This document shows positions 19,301 to 28,574 of a stretch of 64,000 nucleotides of DNA, in pieces (the stretch's first letter is position 1; each line of letters starts with the position of its first letter). The position numbers and the translations under genes were made by a program. The notes beneath the pieces are model-generated. The model did not search any database, was not told where the DNA came from, and worked only from the letters and a program-made list of their open reading frames with translations. Origin of the DNA: Sphingobacteriales bacterium 16-39-50 (GTDB lineage: Bacteria > Bacteroidota > Bacteroidia > Sphingobacteriales > Sphingobacteriaceae); assembly GCA_002257025.1 (NCBI GenBank), contig NCHA01000001.1:248001-312000 (forward strand), in the 5' to 3' direction.

Positions 19301-22300
19301 AAGGTAAATAAGCAGCCCCTGATAAAATAACCGCATGAACTGCCGCAACAGTTAAAATACTGCGCTTCATGCAGATGGCTATCACCGTATCTTTCTGAAT
19401 AGCAACAATTTGTGAAATTTTAAAGCCAATGCCATACGTTAAGCGCTGCAGCTGCGCATAACTAATTTCCTGTTCCGAACTTGCTATCGCAGGAAAATGA
19501 GCATAGTTCTGATAAGCATCCTCCAAAATCTGTTGTAAGGTTTCGTACTTATTCTGCTCTTCTTTACCCGTACCAATTTTAATTAAATTATCCTTTTCAT
19601 TTATACTTACAATATCCAGGCCTCTTAATAAAGTGTTTTCATTTTGCCTGATATTATCTATCAGCGTTTGAAAGTTGTTAAAGAAAGTCTGAATATAAAC
19701 TCGATCAAAAAGCTCTGTGCAATAATTTAAACCGATAATAAATTCACCAGCCTGCTCTTTTATTTCAATGCTTAAATCAAATTTGGATTCGGTAATTACT
19801 TCTTCGCCAGAGATAGTTTCTGAATATAAATCTTCTTCACTACTGTTTAAATAATTAAAAAGAACAGAAAATAAAGGATGCCGATCTTTTGTGCGTACGA
19901 TTTGCTGATCCTGAAGAATATGTGCTAGTGGATACCAGGCATGATCCATCACTTCTACCAATTGTTTTCCAGTTTGCTGCATCTGCAAAGTAAACGAGCG
20001 ATCATGATCCAAAGAGCATCTAAAAGGCAAGGTATTAACCAGTAATCCCACTACTTCATTTAATTCATCTGTGCTGCGGTTGGTAACAGGTATGCCCACT
20101 AGAAACTCATCCTGCAAAGAATACCGTGCCAACAAAACCTGAAATGCCGTAAACAGGACGGTAAATGGAGTAAGAGATGAACTTATAGCTGATTGGTAGA
20201 TCCATTCTGAAAGTTCAAGGCTCAGCTTTTTCTCATAAACGGCACCAGAAAACGATAGTTGTAAAGGACGTTTTTTAGGTGTTGGTAACTCTACTGAACC
20301 CGGGGCATCTATCAACTGTTTTTTCCACCATTCAGCATCCTCTTTATAATGCTCTTGAAATAAATATGAATGATGATACCAGTAAGAAACATCTGTATAC
20401 TGAAAGGGAACTGGGGACAAAATCTCCCCTTGATAAAGCTCTACGATTTCCTGTGCCAACAGGTTATTTGAATGCTCATCTGATATAATATGATGAATAT
20501 CTAAAACCAGGCTTATAGTGTCTTCCTGCACTATAATATAGGCTTTAAACAATGGCCCTTTAGTAATATCTATTTTCTCACGACTTTGTTGCCAGTTAGC
20601 TAGCAGATTTTTCCGGGAAGTTTGAACCTGGATAATTCCTCCCTGATCAGTAAATAATTGAAAAGCTTTTTCCGCTGGAATTAGTTCCTGGAAGACATTG
20701 CCTTTATCCTCTTGAAATAAGGTACGCAAAGCCGAATGTCTGTTGATTAGTTCCTGTATTGCTCTAAGCAGTTTTAAAGTATCTGGTTTCTCCTTTAATG
20801 GTATAATTGCAGCCATTTGGTAAGTACAGCCAATATCCGGTAATTGCTGCAATACATATAGACTCTCCTGAGCCGGCATCAATGAATAAAATTGCTGTAG
20901 AGGAGCAGTTTGCAATTCATTTGTTTTGTCTGTATTCTTGTTTTTAATACAGGTTGCTAATCCTAATAAAGTTGAATCACGAAACAAATCTGGCAAACCG
21001 ACTGCGATATCATAGCGCTTCCGGATGGCTGCCAACAATCGGATAGCACTGATACTATGTCCACCATTTTCGAAAAAATCTTTACCGGGGTTTATCGCTA
21101 TTCCTAAAACATCCTTCCATATTTGCAAGAGCTGCAATTGAACCACATCATTTTGTATTTGTTGATAGCTGAGGGACGATGAAGAAGATATTGTATTAGA
21201 GATTAGAGCTTTTCTATTGATTTTTCCACTAGTTAATCTGGGCATACTTTCTACCCAAATTAGTTGTGAAGGAATCATGTAAACAGGTAAACGCTGCAGT
21301 AATTCTTCACGAATAATAGCAGAATCTATTTTCACACCAGTATAAAATCCCGTTAAAATAGCATGATTATTTCCATTTTGTAAAAGAACTGCAGTTTCTT
21401 TTACTCCATTTACATGAAGCATAGACGCCTCAATTTCACCTGATTCTATGCGCTGTCCATTAAATTTTAGTTGCTCATCTAATCTCCCCAAATAAATCAC
21501 TTCACCTTTATCGTTCCACATAGCAGCATCGCCACTACTGTACATCATTTCTCCGGCCACAAAATCGTCCTGTGAAAATTTTTCAACGGTAAGTTGTGTA
21601 TTGTTATTATATCCTTTAGCAAGGCTAATTCCTGCAATATATAGCTCGCCAGATATCCACGGGGGTAATAATTTCTTTTGCTTATCTAAAATGTAAATCC
21701 GGTAATTAAACAGGGGTTTCCCTATCGGGATGTACCCGTAATTTTCATTAAGTGGCGAACATATAAAGCCAGTACATGAAACAGTTGCTTCGGTTGGACC
21801 ATATAGATTTAAGAGGTAAGTGTTATTGCTCTCAAAAATTAAGCGGTTAAATTTTTTAACGGTGGCAAGCGAAAGTGCTTCACCACTGGCAACCACATAG
21901 CGAAGATGACGAATACTGTTCAGCTGTTGCTCTCCAATTTCATCCAGAAAAACAGAAAGCATCGAAGGAACAAAATGTAAAACCGTAATTTTTTGATTTA
22001 GAATAGTATCACATATTTTAAGCGGGTCTTTTTCATCGCCGGCAGGCAAAAAATAAGTTTGACAACCTGAAAATATCCAATGAAAAAGTTCCCAAACAGA
22101 AACGTCGAAGGTGGCAGGTGTTTTTTGCAATATGCAGTCATCTGTTGTTAAGGCATGAACCTCCTGCATCCAGTTTAAATGATTTACGACAGACTGATGT
22201 GTAACAATTACGCCTTTGGGGCTTCCGGTTGAGCCTGAGGTATATATAATATATGCCGCATCACCCGATTCTGGCACTATTATATTATCAGGATAATCAT

Positions 22301-24074
22301 TAGAAGAACTTTCCCTTAAATTTTCTAAATGAAGTATTATGCATGAACTATGTAGTTCTGGCAAATCAGGATTGTTATAGCATAGCATAACTTTAGCATT
22401 GCAATCGGCTAAAACGTAATTGATCCGTTCTGCTGGGTGACTTACATCAATTGGAACATAGACTGACCCACGTTTCAATATTGCCATGATGGAGGCAATC
22501 AACCATATCGAACGATCTCCACAAATGGCTACAGAATCACCTTTTTTTACACCCGCATCACGAAGGGAAGAATAGATAAGGTTTGTTCGTTTCTCAAATT
22601 CAATCAGATTAATTCGATTCAGATTATCACTTAAAAAAGTAATCTCTCCGGATTTTTTTAACCGCAGAAAATAAAGTGAAATTATCGTTTCCTGTTCAGG
22701 ATAGGATCTTTTAGTCTTGTTAAAATCATTTAAAATTATATCTGAAATATTTTCAGTGAGGAGTGACAAAGATGATAATGTATTGTTTTCTTCCACACCT
22801 TTACACAACTGTATAGCAATACAAGTAATATGATCTAACACTTGTTGCATCAGTACTTCTGGGTACAATTCAGGTTTGAATGCTAAACGCCAATACATTC
22901 CCTCTCCCACAGAAATATGAATAGAGAAGGGATAATGCGTTTCTTCGAACACATCCAGCGTAGATATTTCAATTTCAGAAAGACCTTGAAATGCTGAAAT
23001 TTCATCGTAAGGATAATCTTCTATAACTACAATATGATCGAACAAGACATCTGTAATACCCGATTGCTGCTGAATATCTGCCAGCGAATAATACTGAAAA
23101 GGAATACTTTCAATGAATCGCTCTGAAGTTTTCCGAATATAATGCGATATGGAAATATCGTCACAAACATGAAAAGCGAACGGAATAGTATTTATACACA
23201 TTCCAACAATTTCTGTCGCATTTTCCACAGGTATTTCACGTCCGGAAACCGTAATACCAGTAATAACTTTATCTGTTTGGTTATACCTGGCAAGCAATAT
23301 TCCCCAGATAGAGTATGCAACGGTATTAATGCTAACCTGCAATTTCGAGGCAATTTGAGCCAGTTGTTTACTTAGCTCTTTGTCAAATTTTGTATGGAGA
23401 GATATTTGTCCTGACTGAAGATTTTGCCCGGCAAAACCAGATGGCAATCCTGTGATTGCAAAATCTTCGGTTATATTTAAATGACGTTTCCAGAATTCTA
23501 TGGCTGCTTTTGGGGCTTGCTTTTCTAGCCAATTTAGTATCTCTCTAAAAGATACAGGTTGCGCCAAATGTATTTCCTTACCATTATGCAGTGAATTAAA
23601 AATTTCAAACAACTCCTTAAGTACTATGGCAAAGCTCCACCCATCTAATATGATATGATGAAAAGAAAGTATGATCCTCGTGTGATCACCAAGGTAAAAA
23701 AGAGACGCCCGAAACAAAGAGTCCGTTTGTAAATTAAAATACCGTTTCTTGTCTTCATCACAAAACTCCTGTATGATCTGGTTTTGACGGATGGAATCCA
23801 GATTTCGCAAATCATGAATAACTAATTCCGGATTTTGTTTTTCTAACACCAATTGAATGGGCCGGGTACTCCGATCTGCTACAAATCGGGTGCGAAGTGC
23901 TTCATGCCTTTCTATTAATATGGATAAGCTTTTTAAGAAAATATCTTGATCAACAAAGCCTATTAATAAAAATGAATATTGTTCAAAATAAGCAGAGGTG
24001 TCTTTACCACGAAGAGCGTGGAAAAGAATACCTTCCTGTAATGGAGTTAATATCTGTACGTTTTTTACCTCCAT
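16374..24074 (-). CDS. NRPS: C-A(Ser-like)-PCP-C-A(unassigned)-PCP-C
   Basis: The 2566-residue protein opens with a canonical C domain (HHIILDGW near 141). It follows a protein ending in an epimerisation domain, so it should act as a D-to-L condensation domain. A1 has YTSGSTGSPKG near 615; pocket residues by eye are D-V-W-H-V-S-L-V-S plus Lys, close to serine codes but with Ser instead of Asp at the ninth position. PCP1 has GGHSISA near 1005. The second C domain reads HHIISDEH near 1195, with Glu for the motif Gly. A2 has YTSGSTGKPKG near 1655; its pocket D-V-G-H-F-S-L-V-E plus Lys does not match a code I know. PCP2 has GGHSILA near 2050. The protein ends in a third C domain (HHIITDGW near 2240) with no A domain after it. 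That C domain must serve the Asp module of the next NRPS. Confidence 0.94.
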   Translation of the reverse strand: MEVKNVQILTPLQEGILFHALRGKDTSAYFEQYSFLLIGFVDQDIFLKSLSILIERHEALRTRFVADRSTRPIQLVLEKQNPELVIHDLRNLDSIRQNQIIQEFCDEDKKRYFNLQTDSLFRASLFYLGDHTRIILSFHHIILDGWSFAIVLKELFEIFNSLHNGKEIHLAQPVSFREILNWLEKQAPKAAIEFWKRHLNITEDFAITGLPSGFAGQNLQSGQISLHTKFDKELSKQLAQIASKLQVSINTVAYSIWGILLARYNQTDKVITGITVSGREIPVENATEIVGMCINTIPFAFHVCDDISISHYIRKTSERFIESIPFQYYSLADIQQQSGITDVLFDHIVVIEDYPYDEISAFQGLSEIEISTLDVFEETHYPFSIHISVGEGMYWRLAFKPELYPEVLMQQVLDHITCIAIQLCKGVEENNTLSSLSLLTENISDIILNDFNKTKRSYPEQETIISLYFLRLKKSGEITFLSDNLNRINLIEFEKRTNLIYSSLRDAGVKKGDSVAICGDRSIWLIASIMAILKRGSVYVPIDVSHPAERINYVLADCNAKVMLCYNNPDLPELHSSCIILHLENLRESSSNDYPDNIIVPESGDAAYIIYTSGSTGSPKGVIVTHQSVVNHLNWMQEVHALTTDDCILQKTPATFDVSVWELFHWIFSGCQTYFLPAGDEKDPLKICDTILNQKITVLHFVPSMLSVFLDEIGEQQLNSIRHLRYVVASGEALSLATVKKFNRLIFESNNTYLLNLYGPTEATVSCTGFICSPLNENYGYIPIGKPLFNYRIYILDKQKKLLPPWISGELYIAGISLAKGYNNNTQLTVEKFSQDDFVAGEMMYSSGDAAMWNDKGEVIYLGRLDEQLKFNGQRIESGEIEASMLHVNGVKETAVLLQNGNNHAILTGFYTGVKIDSAIIREELLQRLPVYMIPSQLIWVESMPRLTSGKINRKALISNTISSSSSLSYQQIQNDVVQLQLLQIWKDVLGIAINPGKDFFENGGHSISAIRLLAAIRKRYDIAVGLPDLFRDSTLLGLATCIKNKNTDKTNELQTAPLQQFYSLMPAQESLYVLQQLPDIGCTYQMAAIIPLKEKPDTLKLLRAIQELINRHSALRTLFQEDKGNVFQELIPAEKAFQLFTDQGGIIQVQTSRKNLLANWQQSREKIDITKGPLFKAYIIVQEDTISLVLDIHHIISDEHSNNLLAQEIVELYQGEILSPVPFQYTDVSYWYHHSYLFQEHYKEDAEWWKKQLIDAPGSVELPTPKKRPLQLSFSGAVYEKKLSLELSEWIYQSAISSSLTPFTVLFTAFQVLLARYSLQDEFLVGIPVTNRSTDELNEVVGLLVNTLPFRCSLDHDRSFTLQMQQTGKQLVEVMDHAWYPLAHILQDQQIVRTKDRHPLFSVLFNYLNSSEEDLYSETISGEEVITESKFDLSIEIKEQAGEFIIGLNYCTELFDRVYIQTFFNNFQTLIDNIRQNENTLLRGLDIVSINEKDNLIKIGTGKEEQNKYETLQQILEDAYQNYAHFPAIASSEQEISYAQLQRLTYGIGFKISQIVAIQKDTVIAICMKRSILTVAAVHAVILSGAAYLPLDPDLPEERIRFMLEDSAAALLLHQDDLTFSTSITCCKIHDSLSVLQVDFRKVQADDLAYIIYTSGSTGKPKGVLVEQGSIVNRLCWLQRNLPASTTDTWLWKTAFTFDVALGELFGWTLGGSRLIILPNGDEKSPEAIIQWIFKYHITRVHFVASMLQIFLEYVQTFGKEKLLISLQNIFTSGEAVSPELIRNFNSILNGTLQKSLFNLYGPTEATVEVTSEISSLAVKDYISLGKPADNVQIYIVHPVTNTIQPLGVPGEIVLGGVQVSRGYKNRMVLQHKVFRPDPFKPSQRIYYSGDLGCWMADGTIQFKGRADKQVKLNGYRIELQEIEKILEQHSSVQKAIVLIVTTASGNKELVAFIQTKVENLEQEMITHLQQFLPAYMIPSGIVSMSDFPLSSSGKANIKELEQVYLLECSETNNNSLFSINDRELKLLAIFTEVLDRNISVTDDFFAVGGHSILAIKLINRIHQRFEINVSLHDIFTCPSVRSLSLLLQTSSSSEFKSIPKLPEQSFYRLSPAQRRLWFMQQLQPDNVVYNMTFAFKISGICNVEALKQSFKELVNRHDQLRAGFLLHDEGAVLEIKNNIDPDSYLSFHYQESCDEKIILQLADEFCNRPFKLDNAPLFRVLTAFSDEEVFYVFLNMHHIITDGWSMGILLAELTQIYQSKIKGEPAVLPSLAIHYTDIAHWLQEQTDEKRVVLTKHWIQRMDKNLESAFLPGLESISNDDNQGKTLHVTLQDETVQQIRITARLWNCTENQLMLFTYAILLADLSRKKDFVFGISVSGRAHPDMENVVGFFVNMLPIIVKTDESQTVKSFFDQFVHSLLIDMNFQDLPFDELVALMHHEKGIKLGDLIKTRFVYNDFSSQVSEIDNTLKVEELNIEIQGSKFDLSFTVQPYNNTLTLNAEYKTSKYDESLIANYIQQWEDLIIRLCQSPQLLLQEFLKNQIPSVNPNDVRQQSYLLLKKMQKLT

Positions 24075-24080
24075 TCTCTC

Positions 24081-27000
24081 TTATAGTAAATTGATGATAC
24101 CTTTAAGTTCTTCTTTATTTATGCCCTTGAAATCAAAATCCACCTGGTTGTTTTCGCTACTGTTTTCTTGTGATAATTGCTTAATTGTTTCGCGTAAACA
24201 TTCCAAATAATAGTTTTGCAATTCCATTATCTCGTCCTTTTCGTATAGGTAATTATGGTAAGATGTGGAAATTTGCAAGGTGCCATTAATGATAATTAAA
24301 GAGAACAATACCAAACTTTGTATATATACCGACCCTCCAATATTTTGCTGCAGTTCTGTTAGTGGGTGGATGTAAAAATCTTGATCTTCTGGTATTTCCA
24401 ACTGCCCCAGGTAATTGAAAGTGAAATGAGGTTCTGCATCAGCGGTTAACACAGAAGCATTGCCTGAATATTTATTCAACAAATAACCGGAGCCATAATT
24501 GGGAACATTAGTTATTGAATTTTGTAAGGCACTAATCTTTTCAACAACTGATCCCTTTTCATCATAGTTCAGCTGAAACGGATATTTATTGGTAAACCAA
24601 CCTATTGTACTGGAGAAAATTTCCGGGTTCTGCATAGCATTACGTCCATGCGATTCCAAATACATAATCGTCTGAGTAGAGTTTTTCCAAAGATAAAAAG
24701 CTTTACTTAAAGCCGTTAGCAAAATGCCCTGTGTGCTAATTTGCTCCGTCTCCATGCTAAGCAAAGCATTTGTATCAGCAATAGATACGACGGTGTTTAA
24801 AGCGCTATAATACTGATGTACCTGTTCGGTATACCGGTCATTAAATAATGATCTTTTATCTAAAGCTTGCTCTACATTTTGCCAATGATCTTCTTCAGTT
24901 TCAGAAAAACCGAGTGCTGCTTTTTGTTGTAATTGTAATGACCATTGTTTAAATGATGCCGATGGACTTAATATAATCTGTTCTGCATTTTTCGAATCAT
25001 AAAGACGCGTTAAATCACCCAGCAGAATTCGCCAGGAAACGCCGTCTATAATTAAATGATGGGATACCAGAAATACCAGTTCGTGATTGGCAAAACGAAG
25101 GAGCAAACAGCGAAATAAAGGTGCCTGATCCAACTTGAAATTTTGTTGCCAATAAGCAGTTTGTTCAATAACCCAGTTGGTCTCTTGTTCTATTGAGATT
25201 GCTGTACCATCCAATTTGATAAAATAATCGGCTTTTGTATCAGCTGCTAATACCTGCTGGGTAATTTCATCACCAGAAACACGATAAACAGCCCTTAACA
25301 TAGCGTGATGTTGCCATATTCGATCAATACAATACTCTAGTTTTTCTGCGTCAACCCGATTTTTTGAACCTAGCAGAATAGATTGATTATAATGAGCTGA
25401 ATCTTTTTGGCAATCTTTAAAAAATTTAAATTGAATTGCAGTTAAAGGAATATGGCTTCCTGTATTTAGATCATTATCTGCATAAACCGTATTTTTGTTT
25501 AAATGAAGAGCCAGTTCAGCAATAGTTGGATATACCAGAATATCACGTACACTGACTTGCAAATCATATTCACGTAAACGGGAAACTACTTGAATTGCCT
25601 TAATAGAATCGCCACCAATACTTAAAAAATGATCGCTTATACCTATCTCAGGACGATGTAAAACTTGCTGCCATATATCAGCCAAAAGTTTCTCCTGAGG
25701 GTTTCTTGGCGCAATAAACGTTTTTGATTTCAGTCCATTAACCTCTTCGGGCGTTGGCAGAGCATCCCTATCTAATTTGCCATGTATCGTAAGTGGAAAG
25801 ATTTCAACAGACAAAATATGTGCAGGTATCATGTAGGATGGAAGCTGTTGTTGTAACAATTTGAACAACAGATCTGTATCGGTATCAGAAGGATTTTTGG
25901 GTATATAATAAGCTATAATTTCGGGTGTGTTGCCGGCCGAGATTATGGTGGTTACGTATACATCCTGTACCTGGGGAGATAGGCGAAGAACATCTGAAAT
26001 TTCTTCCAATTCGATTCGATAACCCCTTATCTTAACCATATGGTCGTTTCTTCCGATGAAATTTATGTCACCATCTACTGTCCAATATCCTAGATCTCCA
26101 GTTTTGTATAGGATAACAGCAGGATCAAAAGGTGATGAAATAAATTTTTCTGAAGTAAGTTGAGGATTACCTAAATAACCAGCACCAACAGTTTTGCCAC
26201 CGATGTGAATTTCACCCACAATTCCCACAGGACATAGTTGATCCAGATTATTTAGAATACATACAGATGAATTAGCAATGGGTTTACCGATCAATATTTT
26301 ATCAAAATTTTCGGGCACTTTCCATACAATGCATCCAACTGTACATTCAGTTGGTCCGTATTCATTGTAGATATTGATTTGTGAATTTATAGAACGTAGA
26401 ATCTCTACATCACTAGGCAATAGTGCCTCTCCGCCGACGATACAGGTTGATATTTTACATTCAGAAATAGACAGATATGGCAATAACCTAATATGTGAAG
26501 GGGTCAGTTTTACGGTATCAACGCCTGCAGTGCCATCAAATATTTTTTGAAGATGCTCTGAAACTGATTCTTCTTCTGATGCGATATATAAAGTGGCGCC
26601 CCTGCTAAGAGTACTGAAAATAGAGGTTACTGTAAGGTCAAATGCGATAGATGTAAAAAATGGACAATTCCCGATAATACCGGGAGAAAAATAATAATCT
26701 TCAGTCCATTTTACATAATGCAAAAGATTACTCATGCTAATTTCACATCCTTTCGGATTTCCTGTGGTCCCCGAAGTGTAAATCACATATACAATTTGAT
26801 CTGGCTTCCACACGGGTAGGCTGCATGGGGTTTTAACTATTGTTGATTTCTCTATGAGGGCATCGATATGGGTTGTATTAATGATGGGTAATGTCATCAT
26901 TGTGGAAGAAGAAACAGAATCAATAGTGCTATTTCCACTAAAAGTGGTATCTGAAATCAACAAATTAGCATTCGAATTTTTCAAAATTTGGAAAATACGA

Positions 27001-28565
27001 CTATCGGGATATTCAGTATCGATAGGAACATAAGTAGCACCAGACATCATTACTGCCCAAATAGCTTTTATAAGTTTTTCACTTCTCCGCAAATGAATAG
27101 CCACAATATCACCTGGTTTAATACCATGTTGAGTAATTAGTATATCGGCAATTGCTCGGGACTCATGATATAGGGTTTGATATGAAATGGTCTGATTATT
27201 ATAAGAAATAGAAATTTTATCAGGATTGTTCAGACTAGCTTCAAAGAATAAATCCGGCATTGATTTAAAAGGGAATTGATCGATTTTCCCTTTTCCTAAG
27301 GATTCCAACAAGTGCATCTTCACTTTAGAATCTGCCAATTCTATGGATTGAAATTGGGAAATGTCGCCACTTTCAGTAATTTTTACTATCAGTTGTTGAA
27401 ATTGAGAGGCAATGGCTTGCGCTGCATCCTTATGAAATGCAGTAGAATTAAACTGAATTGAGACATTACAGAGTTGCTCTTTTTCTGTAATAATTAATTT
27501 AAGACTAGCCGGCTCACTACAAGATAAAGAATCAATTACTGTAATTTTATTTTGATGCCATTCAGAAGGAAAAAGATCATAGTTTAAATATTCTATAGCT
27601 GTAAGAGAGAAGTTTTGACTATCTATTTCCTGATTAAAGTACTCACGATAAGATTCCACTAATTCTAACTTTTCGGACCAAGAAGCTAAATTTTTGGAAT
27701 ATTCTCCACTTTCTTCGATGATATTTAGAGGAATGCTTTTTGAGTATGGCCCTAGTATTTGCCTGAATTCTTCAAATTGCCGTCCGGAAGAGACCCAAGC
27801 AGATTGCCATTTCTGTTCGTTATAATGCTTATTCAATAAAAATCGCCAGGCCATCCAAAGCAATTCATGACTTTGAGTATTCAGGCTGGCTGCAACTTGC
27901 TGGAAGAATTTGGAAGGAATGGCCAGGCCAATGGATTCATAGTTTTCCCACTTTTCTATTGGATTTTCACTTTGTAAATTCTGGTTGAAAAGCTTTTTGG
28001 AATCATTACCAGTCCAAAGGTTTACCAATTCGGCAGGAATTTCAGTTAAATTTTCTGAAAGGCTTTCAAGCCATTCTAAATATTGAGCATATTGTAATGT
28101 TTCTTCTTCATTATTAGAATTCTCATAAGCCTCCCCTTTAATTAGTAAATGAATTAAACAATGAATAGACCAAGTATCCAGAAGAGTAATTGGAGAAACT
28201 AATCCTATATACTTCACCTCTCCATTGCTTACAAATGCAATCAATTGAATACTATCCGAAACTACTATGCATAATTTTTTATGCTCAGCAATTATCGCAA
28301 GTTCATTTAAATCAGAACAATCAATAACCATTACCGAAGCTTTTTTTTCAGTTGCTACATTTTGAAATGGATATTTAAAATTTTCACGGTATTCAAAATT
28401 AGTTTTTAAAATATCATGGTCGTTAACAAGAACTTGCCATCTTGTTTCCAAATTAGATAACAAGAAAGTCTGATCTATACGAAACAAGGCATAGTTTAAT
28501 AAACAGGTTTCCCAGTGTTGTTGGAAGATTCTTTTTTGTACTGGAGAGGTATTATATAAAGGCAT
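24081..28565 (-). CDS. NRPS: C-like(non-catalytic)-A(Asn)-PCP-E
   Basis: The 1494-residue protein starts with a condensation-like domain in which the catalytic motif region reads SPITLLDTWS (near 125) and a later segment reads SGRQFEEF. The A domain has YTSGTTGNPKG near 595 and YNEYGPTECTVG. Pocket residues by eye are D-L-T-K-I-G-E-V-G plus Lys, an asparagine-type code. The PCP has GGDSIKA near 985. The C-terminal domain is an epimerase: SHHLIIDGVSW near 1170, LESHGR, IGWFTNKYPF near 1325 and FNYLGQ. The residue is therefore expected to be D-Asn, possibly beta-hydroxylated. The condensing domain for this module is the last domain of the upstream NRPS (28575-36206). The gene is 9 bases from its upstream neighbour and 6 from its downstream neighbour. 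Confidence 0.94.
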   Translation of the reverse strand: MPLYNTSPVQKRIFQQHWETCLLNYALFRIDQTFLLSNLETRWQVLVNDHDILKTNFEYRENFKYPFQNVATEKKASVMVIDCSDLNELAIIAEHKKLCIVVSDSIQLIAFVSNGEVKYIGLVSPITLLDTWSIHCLIHLLIKGEAYENSNNEEETLQYAQYLEWLESLSENLTEIPAELVNLWTGNDSKKLFNQNLQSENPIEKWENYESIGLAIPSKFFQQVAASLNTQSHELLWMAWRFLLNKHYNEQKWQSAWVSSGRQFEEFRQILGPYSKSIPLNIIEESGEYSKNLASWSEKLELVESYREYFNQEIDSQNFSLTAIEYLNYDLFPSEWHQNKITVIDSLSCSEPASLKLIITEKEQLCNVSIQFNSTAFHKDAAQAIASQFQQLIVKITESGDISQFQSIELADSKVKMHLLESLGKGKIDQFPFKSMPDLFFEASLNNPDKISISYNNQTISYQTLYHESRAIADILITQHGIKPGDIVAIHLRRSEKLIKAIWAVMMSGATYVPIDTEYPDSRIFQILKNSNANLLISDTTFSGNSTIDSVSSSTMMTLPIINTTHIDALIEKSTIVKTPCSLPVWKPDQIVYVIYTSGTTGNPKGCEISMSNLLHYVKWTEDYYFSPGIIGNCPFFTSIAFDLTVTSIFSTLSRGATLYIASEEESVSEHLQKIFDGTAGVDTVKLTPSHIRLLPYLSISECKISTCIVGGEALLPSDVEILRSINSQINIYNEYGPTECTVGCIVWKVPENFDKILIGKPIANSSVCILNNLDQLCPVGIVGEIHIGGKTVGAGYLGNPQLTSEKFISSPFDPAVILYKTGDLGYWTVDGDINFIGRNDHMVKIRGYRIELEEISDVLRLSPQVQDVYVTTIISAGNTPEIIAYYIPKNPSDTDTDLLFKLLQQQLPSYMIPAHILSVEIFPLTIHGKLDRDALPTPEEVNGLKSKTFIAPRNPQEKLLADIWQQVLHRPEIGISDHFLSIGGDSIKAIQVVSRLREYDLQVSVRDILVYPTIAELALHLNKNTVYADNDLNTGSHIPLTAIQFKFFKDCQKDSAHYNQSILLGSKNRVDAEKLEYCIDRIWQHHAMLRAVYRVSGDEITQQVLAADTKADYFIKLDGTAISIEQETNWVIEQTAYWQQNFKLDQAPLFRCLLLRFANHELVFLVSHHLIIDGVSWRILLGDLTRLYDSKNAEQIILSPSASFKQWSLQLQQKAALGFSETEEDHWQNVEQALDKRSLFNDRYTEQVHQYYSALNTVVSIADTNALLSMETEQISTQGILLTALSKAFYLWKNSTQTIMYLESHGRNAMQNPEIFSSTIGWFTNKYPFQLNYDEKGSVVEKISALQNSITNVPNYGSGYLLNKYSGNASVLTADAEPHFTFNYLGQLEIPEDQDFYIHPLTELQQNIGGSVYIQSLVLFSLIIINGTLQISTSYHNYLYEKDEIMELQNYYLECLRETIKQLSQENSSENNQVDFDFKGINKEELKGIINLL

Positions 28566-28574
28566 ATAAACTTT

